Assembly (NCBI GenBank): GCA_034190875.2
Contig: CM067343.1
Span: forward strand, 43,321,109-43,385,108
DNA length: 64,000 nt
DNA from: Urechis unicinctus
Taxonomy: Eukaryota; Annelida; Polychaeta; Xenopneusta; Urechidae
Direction: 5' to 3'
This document shows, in pieces, positions 21,517 through 35,224 of this stretch (position 1 is the first letter of the stretch; each line of letters opens with the position of its first letter). Made by a program: the position numbers and the translations under genes. The notes under the pieces were generated by a model. The model did not search any database. It was not told the DNA's origin and was given only the letters and a program-made list of their open reading frames with translations.

Positions 21517-23880
21517 ACAGTATTGAATCCCACAACAACGACAGCTACAGCTAGAAATTGTTCTCATTCAAATGATTTTCTATAAACAGTGCATAACATT
21601 CGATTAATAATAATACATCGATACTTTATCATTATGACACTTATATACATGGTGATCTAGTGCAGTGGATCAGACCATGTATGCCATGCTCTCCCTGATG
21701 TAAAGCTAAGAAACACCAATTTATAACCAAAGTTCTGTTTCAGCCATCGCCACTAACACATAGTTTTGTTCTTGCAAAGGGTTACCATTAGCGATGAACG
21801 GTCTTTAATAGCACTTAGTCTTGGCAACGACCCCTAAGAAAGCACCGAGCTATGAATGTTGCTTCGTTACTCAACGCTCTAAGCGTTTCCATGCTAGTCG
21901 TCACACAGATACTAAGCTCGTAGAATTCTCATTACCTGTAACTAGGTGTCCAAACAACTCCTGTTAGCAGCTCACAAATTGCCATTGAGTGAAAGTTACA
22001 TGCAATGCAATTACTTTTAACAATATGAATATATATAATAGGCGCAGATAATAAAATGACTCGACAAAATACTGTCTGGCTTAGGTTGATTGTGAAAGAC
22101 CGAGAATAACTGAAACTGTGCATAGTTTTACGCCAGTATTCGCGGATTTTTACTTACGTACCACCACACGTTTTCCAAGTACCGGGATACATTTAGCTGG
22201 ATAGACTAACAGATACGTAGTGTCAAGTGTGTCGATTTCCAATTTGTACAACCAAATGAAGAAAACTATGTGTAAATACAAATAATGCCCAAATAGTGTC
22301 GGTGGCCAGTAGGTGTAACCTATGTTTTGTCGATGAAAGACAATCTGAACCGCAACATGCAAAATTGGTTTACTGCGTTCATACCTCTGATAAGTTAAAT
22401 AACTGCCATCAATAAGCCAATCGAGACTTCGAAATATTCATCAGTAATATTTTACGTCATTCAAATATATGTTTTTATATGTAATTTCAAGGATATATCC
22501 TACATATATTATCATAGGTAAAATAATGCACCCCAATTTGCCGGCGTATTCAAAAGGACGAAATAACAACAATCTATTCTAACAATCAACTGAGCAAAAG
22601 TTAGTGAACGGTATGTATATACTGTACGATCACCAAAGAAATGTATATATTGTGCCTACCGCCTGTATGATTATGGACATAACAGAACGCTTAGTCTAGC
22701 AGGCGTATCAAACGGTGTATGGTACCTCATCGCAGAACAAGAACAGAGGTGCAAGCGTGAGGTCCCTTCGTGAAATACTCCGTGCACGGCACAATAACAG
22801 CATTAATAAAGGTCAGCGTTAGAGCGATCAGGTCTTCCTGCCACATCACGATGAATGAAAATATTCCAGTGTTCGTCTGGATCGTCCAGTAAAAAAATGA
22901 AAGGTAAAAATGTTTTATTATAATATAAGCCAGCATTTTCGTTATAGTTCTCTGGCATTCAAATTAGGTAAATCACTGCGTTGTTTTTGAACAGGCGTTG
23001 TTTTGCGTTATATGCCCCTGTATGTTAGGCGTTCGGGTGATTTCCGGTGACATATCGGGGCAATATCCGCTGCCTATGGTTACGATTACAACCGTCATGT
23101 TTTATCAGTGTAATGAATCGTTGCAGATACTATTGGGTGTAAACTGTGACGAACAACTAAACATTTGTGGTAAAAAAATGCATATGTGGACCATATTGCA
23201 AGTGGTAAGGTGCAATCGATTGGGAGGAAAAAGTGCTTGCTAAATATAAGATATCCTAATACAGGGATCTTTGCAGCTAAATATCATAAAATATACATGT
23301 CACAAATCAATATTTCTGTGGTTTGGATACATAATCATAGCCCAAAAAGTAAAACACTTATATGGCACTTGTGCTGCGCACTGTAGTAGGGCAGCGGCCT
23401 CTAATAACCGCGTGTTACTGCATAGAAAACGCCGATGGGGCTTATGGCGAGCACACTAACAACCACACATGCTGCCAGGTTATTCATCAGAACGAACGAA
23501 AACAAAAAAGCAAATCGTTTTCAAGCTGATTTCAAGTGAGGACTAACCCGGGTCTCATCATGCATTAATTTGTCGCGATCTCATTCCAAAACTTTCGTTT
23601 TTGCATAAATGAGCTGGGGCATTTAGCGGTATCAACAACGACGGTCAGTACCAGCTAGTGTCTGGAGTGAAGATAAGTGCCGTAGGCGCTATCAATCGTT
23701 TATCGGAGCGAGAATATGCACCGCCACTTTTATCAACAAAGGAGTTCTCAACTATAGAGCCGCTGGTCACAGTTAAGAGCAATATCCATGGCTTATGTGT
23801 TTCCCGTGACTCGGTTCCCATAAAAGCCATTAAATCGGTAAAACTCAACCATACAAATATATATGTGATTATGTATATAA
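21517..23880. other. Intergenic, no gene recognised
   Basis: 2.4 kb. Only short frames without motifs, for example 22150-22362 (-) and 22998-23243 (+). No repeat recognised by eye. Confidence 0.5.
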
Positions 23881-23884
23881 TTAC

Positions 23885-23939
23885 CACTCGCATATATATA
23901 TACATATAGATATATATATATATAGATATATATATAGAG

Positions 23940-24038
<99 letters not shown>

Positions 24039-24214
24039 CATATATATATAAATATATATATATATATGTGTGCATATGGATATATATATATACATATATA
24101 TATACATACATATATATACATATATCAATTTGTATAAACATATATATATATATATAAAAAAATATACACATATATATATATATTTATATATATATCTATA
24201 TATATATATGTAAG

Positions 24215-24245
<31 letters not shown>

Positions 24246-24505
24246 GAATATATATATTTATACATATGTATATATATATGGATATATATATATTTGTATA
24301 AATATACACATATATACTTGCATATTTATATATATACACATATATTTATATTTTTTTAGATGGAAATATCGATATGTATATATGAACATAAGGAATATAT
24401 ATGAATATAAGGAATATATTAATTTATATCTCTATATAAGTATATTTATATATATGTATATATATAAATATAGATATATATCTGAGCGTGTAAGTATATA
24501 TATAT

Positions 24506-24570
<65 letters not shown>

Positions 24571-24684
24571 AATATAATATCAATATCAATATATATATAT
24601 TTATATATATATACATGTAAATGTATATATATATATGTATATATGTATAGATATATATTATAGATATATATATATTAGTATATA

Positions 24685-24729
<45 letters not shown>

Positions 24730-24895
24730 TAGGTATATATATATATATTTGTATATAGACATATATATGTATATATATGTATATATATATATTTATATAG
24801 ATATATAAATATGTATCTAAATATACGAATATATATATATACGTTATTCATACATATATGTAGATATATACATATGTATATACATATAAAAACAT
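23885..24895. repeat. 1-kb TA-rich low-complexity block
   Basis: A long pure (TA)n core at about 23944-24027, followed by interrupted TA with GATA, CATA, TTTATA and GTATATA variants. Frames of up to 158 codons here are Tyr/Ile artefacts. Confidence 0.95.
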
Positions 24896-27800
24896 ATGTC
24901 TGTCAGAAGTACGGAAGCGGATGGATTGGTTATAAATGTTTGTGGTCGCTTAGAGACGCTGGCCCTAGACAAAGGGCCCAAACTTGATGCAAACGAGAAC
25001 TTTAACGTGGCGTGATTTCTTATGAAGCATATTTTAGTATTTGTTCTCAGACAAACCGCCCTCCTGTTTGCAAATAAATAAAGTAAACGCACTTAGGTTA
25101 TATTCTTATGTATTGTTGTAAGTCGAATCGATGCAGGCTAGCCTCGGTGTTAAATCATTGCTCCATTTGCCAAATTGTACATCCCAAATATTTAATTACA
25201 TGTACATGCAGTTTGCATCATGCACGAAAGACAATGTGGAAACTCCGATACAACGCAGTTAAGTGGCATGTAAAATGACAATTAACAGTTCTATTCCACG
25301 GGGGAAGTCATATGATTAATGCATTCGTAATAGTTAAGATGAATGCGCTTAAGAATTGATTTGCCCAAACAGCTCTGTCGGATTCGCTATTAACAAAGCA
25401 AATTTATAAGACGCCCTTTTCAACAAAGAGAGAGGCTGTTGATAGAATATCCTGGGGATGATTATGCATAATGCACCTTACATACACTATAAGACCTTAT
25501 AATGCGATTGAATTCTTTAAAGGTCGACTTCATGGCTTGTTTTGCATGGGCTCTATCCTGAGATATGGCATACCGATGTCAATGTTATGGGTGCCGGTGG
25601 CATTTATTACATAGCAATTGATGAGCGCAGGATTACATATTGACAACTTCATAAAGCGTAAACTCAGCGAAGGATGATGAATATGTAGAGCGCCACTGAT
25701 GTCAATCACGGGGTAGGAGCAATGAGTATTAATAGACGGTTGGCGACAATAGGAACGAGACATTCGCGCGCAGCCTGTGTTTCATAGCAGCTTGCGTAGG
25801 TTAATAGTACGCTACTAACATCATTGCTTCAGAGTGTATATTATGGTTTTTACCTTATGCGGAACTTTGGGTAAATCCAACTACTATCACAAACACCTGC
25901 AGTAAAGTCATTGTAGGGAAATATGTTGGGGATCGCAATAAGCAATCACATGTCATGTTGATTATGTAAACATTAAACGTGATTTTTATCATGAGCCAAA
26001 CTTTCAAACGTGACAATATACTGTACAGGGCTTAACACAAATAATCTTCCGGTTTTCGTTAGTTCAACTTCAATACATAACACGTTTTGTTATAGCATAT
26101 TGCTATTTGTGCATGGGTATACACTACATAATGGTATGTAGCTCGACATTTTTCAGTGATGATCAATATAATATACTTTAGCCTGTTGATGAACGTTTAA
26201 TTGTTGTATTTTCATGACAGTGCGATTACTACGGCTACTACAATTTGATTGTTGTATTGGACTTGTAGTTTGTGAACATTAGTGATAATGTGAATATCAA
26301 CGGATATCTAGGTTTTCACGGCGCAAATTGCCGATAAAATATCAATTAGCTTCAAACCAACCCGGCAGATTAGGCCAAATATGCGCATACTGTTTTGGCA
26401 ATCGAGCTTTGGAAAAGGCAGTATTGTCCATGCAGCTTTATTCACCACACTTACGCAATAAAGGATGCATGTGAGGTACAGTGACTTATCGTCCCTGGCT
26501 GTGCGCTTTTTCAGCGTGTACCCACACGGACCAACAGGTTACACCTCAGACAATATTATCAAAAAGCACCAATAAGCTATTCATAAGCCACAAGGAGACT
26601 TGCTATCAGCCTGTCATCTACTGAATGCCCATTTCGAGCATGACATGGACGCATATAAACTGGCCCCATCTTTGCTTTCCTGCTGTAGATATTTCAGGAA
26701 TGATATGTTTTCAATTATAAAACCAGGCGGCCACCTATTGTGTAGTTGACAACGGCATCCCCATCTGTAAGCTGAGGTTTGTTTAATCTGCTCCACAATA
26801 GAACATATTTACCGCGCCAACAAAATTCCATTCCGAAATGTAGGCATTTCTTACTAGCAGCAAATTAGCAGTTGTTGAGGTTGTTTTTTTAATTGAGCGA
26901 AAGTGAGAATATCTTAAATTAAGCTAGATAACTTGTGGGACAACCAAACTATAAGCATCAGGGGGATAAGCAAATCCTGAAACGCTTGCATAAAAATACG
27001 TTACAATTGCTGAGGAAGCGAATGCATTGCAAACATTTACATTATTAATCAGTATTGTATAATTAGATCAACAACGACCAATGAAGGTGCTCATAGTCTG
27101 TTGGCATAATGGCGAAAACATACATGCTTGTTAAGACGAATGATGGAACGTAAAACTAACATAGTTTGTCAGGAAAGTCTTATCCAAGCTAATTCTCTAC
27201 GCGGATGTATCCTGAAGTTCACTCAGCACGACATATTATGAAACGGTTTGCATTGGTCCATTGATCATCCCTCACCACTAACAAGTTGATGAAACAGGAT
27301 TGATAAGTAAAGATGCTCATTGTCTCTGTGTTAGATCAAACCAACCAACAAAGACCTTTTTTCTGAGAATCTTTCCGGCAATCGTGCGTTCGCCGGATGT
27401 AGCAACAGTACTAAGTGTTGACTATACGCTGGACGATCAGTGTGATATGCATTCTCCTCCCTCTGCAGATAAGCTGGTCAAAAACGATGATAAAGAAGAA
27501 AGATTCATGTGTCTTGTAGTGAAGACCTGGCCACGAAGTCACAACGGCAGTGTTAGGTTTATAATACCTCGAAGGCGGTTTACGATGTGATTATTAATAT
27601 TTGGTACAAAAATACATTAAACATTTTAGAGCTACTGCGAATTACCGTGCAACTATCTTACTAGAGGTAAAGTGCATTCAATAGCAGTCACCTATTTCTT
27701 AGAAGTAGTTGACAGAAAAACATCGTTTCATGCATTCAATTGACTGTGGAATGCGTTTATATCCGATATTTGATAGACAATTGTGGCTGATGCGTTATAT

Positions 27801-29228
27801 AAGCAGTGTTAAAGAAATAATTGTCATTATGTGAATATTATAGAACATATAATCATGCGCGTGTTGTTTTGCACATTTTACCACACAGCAGAGAACTAAC
27901 GGTATTTTTGCGAGGTATGTTTGCGTACATGATCAATCTAAGGTATAATCAGCATTGTCCGTTTTGATATAACGGCCTTCATTACCCACCTATGCAAGAC
28001 AATACCGTAAACTACCGAGCAACGCTACATCACAAGAAATGAAAAGAGAACATGGTGGGATCGGATCCGCAGTCACACATAATGCGGCGATTGTGTGCCT
28101 CACCTCGCGTGCTGACACTTGCATATGGCGTCTCATGCATTCAGTAAAGCAGCGACGGGGCCTTATTCCCGATCATTTCCTAATCTATAACAGCTCACCC
28201 TGCGTAATTTTTGTTTCTAACAGATTGTCACAAATGTATGCTATCAAACTAACTGGACATGTCCGTATAGTGGCTGTAGTTCAGTGGCCATTTCCAAATA
28301 AACTTCTCAAACAACTGCTTAAGACTTACTGCTCTGAGCATTTTTTAACTAAGTAAAGAGTAAAAAACTATCTTAGCGCACAAACTGGCTGCTAAAATAT
28401 AGCGTTATCTTTTAATCTGTGGGGGCTCAAGCAAGCACAACACGTGATACTTGGATAATACATTCTATAATGTACTTTATATTGATGATGAATCTAGTAG
28501 AATAATGGACACACATCGCAAAAAGTATTATATATACCATTAGAAAGACAATCTGCACGCTTGAATTTGCCAAGTAGCTATTAGAACGAGGAAAATCACT
28601 CTGCCGATTATCAATGGACGCATATATAGCGATAGGTAGTGAAGGCAACTACATCCAAGGGCTCTGTTGTACACTACGTAATCAGATCCCCGTATTTAGC
28701 TTGCAGAACAAGGCAATTTACTGTCGATAACTTTGACTTTTAATTCGTGGTTGATGATGAGCTATACGGTATTAAAAATGTTGTAGACTATGTAGCGAAT
28801 GTAGGCGTGCTGATATAACTGATGATATAACACATCTTATTATGGTTAAATGGAATGGCACCAGAAATTCCATGTTTATCGATAACACGAATGCTAGCAA
28901 GTTAAATAAGGTAATTGATTTGTAGAAGAATTGTACTGTTCAGTAATTTACCCATTGCTTGAATGAGATTCTGTTATATTATGCCCACACCACTTTCCAA
29001 CATAGTAGGACTCATGTTAAGAGACCTGTGATGAGAAATAAGCTAGCTGTGGCTCGACATGTGGGCGAAAAGACAACAATATCATAGATCCGTACACAAG
29101 TATAATGTTACCCTGCTAAAAATACCAAGTTAAAAAGAGTGAGAATACAAGAACGAAGTATCTCGATCAGGAAAGATGATTCATATTAAGTTATTAGGGA
29201 CAAATAATCGAAAACAATAGCTGAACCT
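24896..29228. other. Intergenic, no gene recognised
   Basis: 4.3 kb. The frames at 27300-27590 (+, 96 codons) and 28039-28356 (+, 105 codons) show no known domain, signal peptide or splice context. No repeat was recognised except the onset of the duplication at 29231. Confidence 0.5.
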
Positions 29229-29230
29229 GA

Positions 29231-30201
29231 TATCAGAGCATTAATAGAAAGACATTGCTATCACGCTTTGTCATTATGTAGTGATAACTTGTATTACCGG
29301 AATGACTATGTGCTAGAACTATGCTGCGATGTTGTATTGTTACAAGGCGTCGCTGTAAGATTGAAGATACATGTGCGCATTTGAATTCACTGGTTTAAGT
29401 AATCTGATTATCACGTGCCAAACGTCAGTCAAGTTAGTGGATGTTGTTATTCTCGATTGGATACTCGCCAGAGTACTTTCTCTTATTAGCCCTGTCACGC
29501 TTTGTCATTATGTAGTGATTAATTGTATTGCCGGAATGTTATAGAACTATGCTGCGATGTTGTATTGTTACAAGGCATCGCTGTAAGGTTGCAGAAACGA
29601 TTATACTTATCATATTTGTTTTATGCTCCCTGATTGATGTTTGCAGCTATCGAAGAATAATGTTATGGGCGATTTATCGATAGCTACTACACCACAATCT
29701 ACATTGTAATCTCATGTAACATTTCATATATAAATGCTATCTACCTTTGATGCTGCAATTGTGATAAGCATCGGTCAACACATGAGCTAGCATTTTCAAT
29801 GGGTGCTGCTGTACGCCAATGGGAAAATTGCAATCGGGAATGGCATGATTGCCGCTCTGCATTGAATCAGGTGGATGCTATGAAACATCGATAACGTAAT
29901 GCTGAGATATGTCACTGGTGTTATTCCATTTGCATACGGCAATGCCATCGAAATCTAATGAGGCGGCACGTTATGCCACAGCCAGTTAATCCATGCTTTA
30001 TTCGAACGATTACTTAATTCCTTCTGAACTGCGTTACCAATTACCGAATTACCTCGGGCTGAGGGCGTTTGAGATAAATCAAGAATCCTTTTCAGTTTTT
30101 ACAACGAGTTATATGAAGATAGCAGTATCATCATAGATTAGGCATAGTCTGTCGGTATAGGCTAAACAATAAATCGTTACCTCGCAGTGATGCATTATTT
30201 G
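29231..30201 (+). repeat. 1-kb dispersed duplication, copy 2, rearranged
   Basis: Order here is partial B (29231-29367), A (29368-29494), then B without its first part (29495-30201), against A-B at 20505. This order is what a tandem A-B array would leave after losing the first A and part of the joint. Same strand as copy 1, 8.7 kb apart. Confidence 0.9.
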
Positions 30202-30312
30202 TTCAAATAAAAATGAACAACTTTAAACTGCACAACACCATTGATTACCCCATTTTTACAACGCATGTAGAATATCATACACGACAAGCATCAGTATATG
30301 CACTTCTCCCTA

Positions 30313-30418
30313 GTCACTCACTCACTAACTCACTCACTCATCCCTTCACTAACTAACTCACTAACTCACCCATTCACTCACTCATTCAAACAGTCAGTCA
30401 GTCACTCACTCGCTCACT
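30313..30418 (+). repeat. Imperfect (CACT)n microsatellite
   Basis: CACT/CAGT units with TAACT and CATTCA variants. It reads as Ser-Leu-Thr-His repeats, which explains the 72-codon frame at 30298. Confidence 0.9.
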
Positions 30419-30429
30419 TGCGTATTTAC

Positions 30430-31390
30430 TCAGTACCTAACACAATCATTAGCCCAAACAGTCGCCATGTTACTCATTCACTTTGCTCGAGCTCAATATG
30501 TCTGAAATTCATCTAGGCTGGCAGCAATAATAAATAACATCTAACACATAATCAAGAATGATGTATGTTGCTCATATTTGTACTGAGAATGACCACATAC
30601 CTCCGGCCTAATTCAATGTAGCCAAACTGGGCCACATAGTTCGTCCGCCACAAGTGATGAATTAGGCCATTTGGTGGTGTAAATTGATAATCTGCGACAT
30701 CGGAGCAACACAATTCATGGGCTGGTATTTATATTCGAAATTGAGGATCATAATATAACATATATAAGACGTTATTGAATTGCTTATTGGGGTATTGTAT
30801 ATTTCATAAACTGGTTGTATCCCGCCCTGAGAGAACAATTCGGCCGGATGTGTCTATTGAAACGTTTTTTACAGTTTAACCAGTCATATATCTTCTACTC
30901 GATGTCTTTGTGCCTAGAGAAGTTGGACGATGGAAAGCATTGCAAAGGTTCAACGCATTGTTCACGCAAAAACGCTTGCACAAGGCGTGTTTCAATAGAA
31001 TGGAATTATAGATACCCACACAGACAAGTTAAAAAAAAATGATCCTCGGGGAGATTGACGCCATATGTAGGCGTTGGCGACTTGACGATATTGTGCTAAA
31101 TACGAAAGGTTATGCAAGAATACTCGTTATGAACTTTTCATTGCATTTCGGCTGAACGGAATTAACCCACCGCTGACACCTTCGGTGCATTCTGTGACAG
31201 CAGCGTTTGACACGAGAGTAAGATAAGCAAACTTTGTGTAATTAGGTCTGACATTCTTCGGTAATTTGCATGCTTTCAAGGCGTCCAACATTTCTTTTTG
31301 TGATTTAAAATAACTTCGGCGGCGGATGCTGAAAGCAATTATATCGCAACCTCAACAGGTCGATCACTCAGCCGGATGTCGATGACGGTG
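30430..31390. other. Intergenic, no gene recognised
   Basis: The 75-codon frame at 30815-31042 ends in a lysine run and has no motif. No repeats seen. Confidence 0.5.
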
Positions 31391-31392
31391 GG

Positions 31393-31481
<89 letters not shown>

Positions 31482-31521
31482 TATAATATATATGTACATT
31501 TTGTAATATATGCACGAATAA

Positions 31522-31581
<60 letters not shown>

Positions 31582-31652
31582 GTGGGTTTATTAATATATA
31601 CCTACATTCCGAGATATTTATATATATATTTTAGAGCTGATAAAATCGATTA

Positions 31653-31709
<57 letters not shown>

Positions 31710-31710
31710 C
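31393..31710. repeat. (TA)n tracts, three blocks
   Basis: TA runs separated by short unique words at about 31488-31522 and 31575-31650. The last run is the centre of the large inverted repeat at 31629-31735. Confidence 0.95.
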
Positions 31711-31735
31711 ATATATCGATTTATCAGCACTAAAA
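31629..31735. repeat. Large inverted repeat centred on (TA)n
   Basis: The left arm TTTTAGAGCTGATAAAATCG (31629-31648) is matched by a right arm ending ATCGATTTATCAGCACTAAA (31716-31735). The arms pair with one mismatch and one bulge, and the TA run between is self-complementary. The whole can fold as one long hairpin or cruciform. Confidence 0.85.
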
Positions 31736-31739
31736 ACAT

Positions 31740-33875
31740 TTTCAAGCCTTAGATTTAATCACATTGATACATACTCTATTTTAGCCATACCTTTTTGATA
31801 ACAATAGAATTGCCTCTTACATTTTTTTGTCAACGTTGCATTATAGTCGATCAGTGCATTTTTAGTTGAGCCTTAAACCAGCCACATGTAACAAAGCAAT
31901 CGCGGGACCAATGACACCTTTTTGCCCCCATTAAGGAATATATTGTTTCTATGTTTTTCATTTATTGAATGCAGTACAATTAGCATAACAATATAGGCCG
32001 TGATACGTTTCTACACAATATCATAAAAAAATGCTCATATTGTTGTTATCTCATTGTCTGAAGTCGCAAGAAAACACAAACTATTCATCGCACGTAAACA
32101 CCCAAAAGAAACCGATACAAGCGAAGATAGATGTCACAATTGTGTGAAGCAGAAAACGAGAATGACGCTATTTTTGTGAAACTTATGTGGAATGGAGGGA
32201 CATATACTTTTTTCAAATGATCGTAAAAGAAAGATAAACTGCTTGTATGATAATTGAACTATTGTTGTTAACTTCTGCTGAGATGGATTTGAAGACATGG
32301 ACCAGCCGGTGAACAGCTAATTGCGGCATGAGTGCCAACCTGGGCTATGAAGCTATTTGATAAATAGTACGCATTTGACTCTTCAACAAAATGGCGAGGC
32401 GGCGAAAGAGCAGATAAATATTGTTTCTCTATATTACGCACACAAAGTGAGATAATGACGATCCTAATCTATCAATCTTGGATGTGTTTTACTATTAAGT
32501 CAGTGGGGTGAAACTCTAATTGTCAATCACATGTCGACTCTAACAGGAGTCATCGATAGTAAGGTGTTGTTGAGGGCTATAGCTGGCACAGAGGCGGCAA
32601 AATAGACGATTAGATGAGCTATTGGATGAGCTTAGTAGAATCACACTAATTCAATTTTAGTGCTGCCATATTTTAGTGTAGCCATATTTTACAGTATCAA
32701 CTAGTTTGGTTATGTATCAACATAAGCGTTAGTGGTGTAGAGTACGGGCGAACACTATAATATGTATATAGATTCACTCGATGTGCCGTGCTTTCGCACA
32801 TGTTCAAGGTCATCAACGAGCATCATTACATGTAGATCATAGAACAGATCATAAAATATTGGTCACAAAATTCGTATTTGATGATAGAATACTTTCTGAC
32901 GTTCTTTTTTCATACCAGGCATCGTGGAGTTCAGTTCTTACATAGTCTGCTTAGTTGTAGCTCCTTCGCCGGTGTTGGTAGTAGCCAGTATAGATGTGTT
33001 GTATTTTCGCTCATGCACAATTTCAGTGACCTTTTGCTGAGAAGATGTCACTTGTATTCCGATTGCCGACCAACTGCAAAGTTCCTATATCTCTATAGTT
33101 GAAAACATCGCGGTTTGAAGTCAGTAGGGTAAGTGCAACCACATTAAATACAAGTTTTTCACAAGCTCACACATATCAAGACTTACAGGCTGGCGAATAT
33201 AATGATACGCTGCGAGCCCAAAAGCGAGTTTCTATGTACTGAGGAGGCAGAGAAAGGATATCAATTGAAGTGTGTCAATTCATGATCTTATTATCGATGC
33301 ATAGAAGGTTTTTTAAAGTATCTTTGGTAAGCACTTTGAGCAAACAAACTGTAACAGTGTGTTCTGGTCCAATCAACACTGTAGCATATGAACGATTGCA
33401 GCGGAATTTTCGGTTTCGCTAACGAATGCTATTGGTGAATGATCATTTTCATTGCGGATATGACAGGTTGGTCTAGGATTATTTATCGGTACCGTTAATG
33501 TAGACAGTTTGAGATACACCATATCCATTGCGGGAATGAGAGGAAGGAACCGGGCGATAGCAGACGGGTATCCGGTTTCGCAAACGAATCCTGCTTGAGT
33601 TGCACCATATGCAGTGCTTTACATTGCTTCGCATATGGGATTCCAATATGCCGTGTACAGTGGTACATGGCAGAATATACAGTAAAAGTTCCCAAACGTA
33701 CTATTGAACCAATAAAACACTATTTTATTATCATTTTTGACTCTCTAACGAGGGCAACGCCGACCGTACACAATGCTTTGACTGGACCAACACATTCTTG
33801 GAAACAGCGATCTACCCATTGTCTGCCCAACATGTTAGAAACTTGATCGGGCCAAATTACATCAGCGCAAGGAAG
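31740..33875. other. Intergenic, no gene recognised
   Basis: 2.1 kb of unique-looking DNA. Frames at 32878-33102 (+) and 33495-33695 (-) lack motifs. Confidence 0.5.
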
Positions 33876-34770
<895 letters not shown>

Positions 34771-35224
34771 TAAAACATTCTTGATAAGAAAAATTAGCCG
34801 AAGCAACAATGTAGACAAAAGATAGCACCATTGAGAGAGAAGAAAATTTCAGCTGGTGCACAGGTCATCGTGACATCAGCATCGTAGTGCGCCACTACCT
34901 ACAAAATCGCACTATCAGATTCGGCAGTGCTAAACCCTCATTCATGTATCGAAGGTAGAATTACAGCCCAGCACGCAAAAAAACTATAGGCATTCCATCA
35001 TCTTTTGAGAACGTTAACTCCTTCGTAATATTATACGACATTAAGCCGTTTCTTTATACCTTACAATGAGCTAGTGATTTCGGATGGTCCTAGATGATAG
35101 ATGGCAGACCCAACTAGCGTCTTCTAAAAGCAGCTAACAAAAAAAATAGAACACGATAACCCACCAGCAGACTTGTCCTCAGATTGTTGTACTGAATTAA
35201 GATTGATTTTGGTGCGATGCATGA

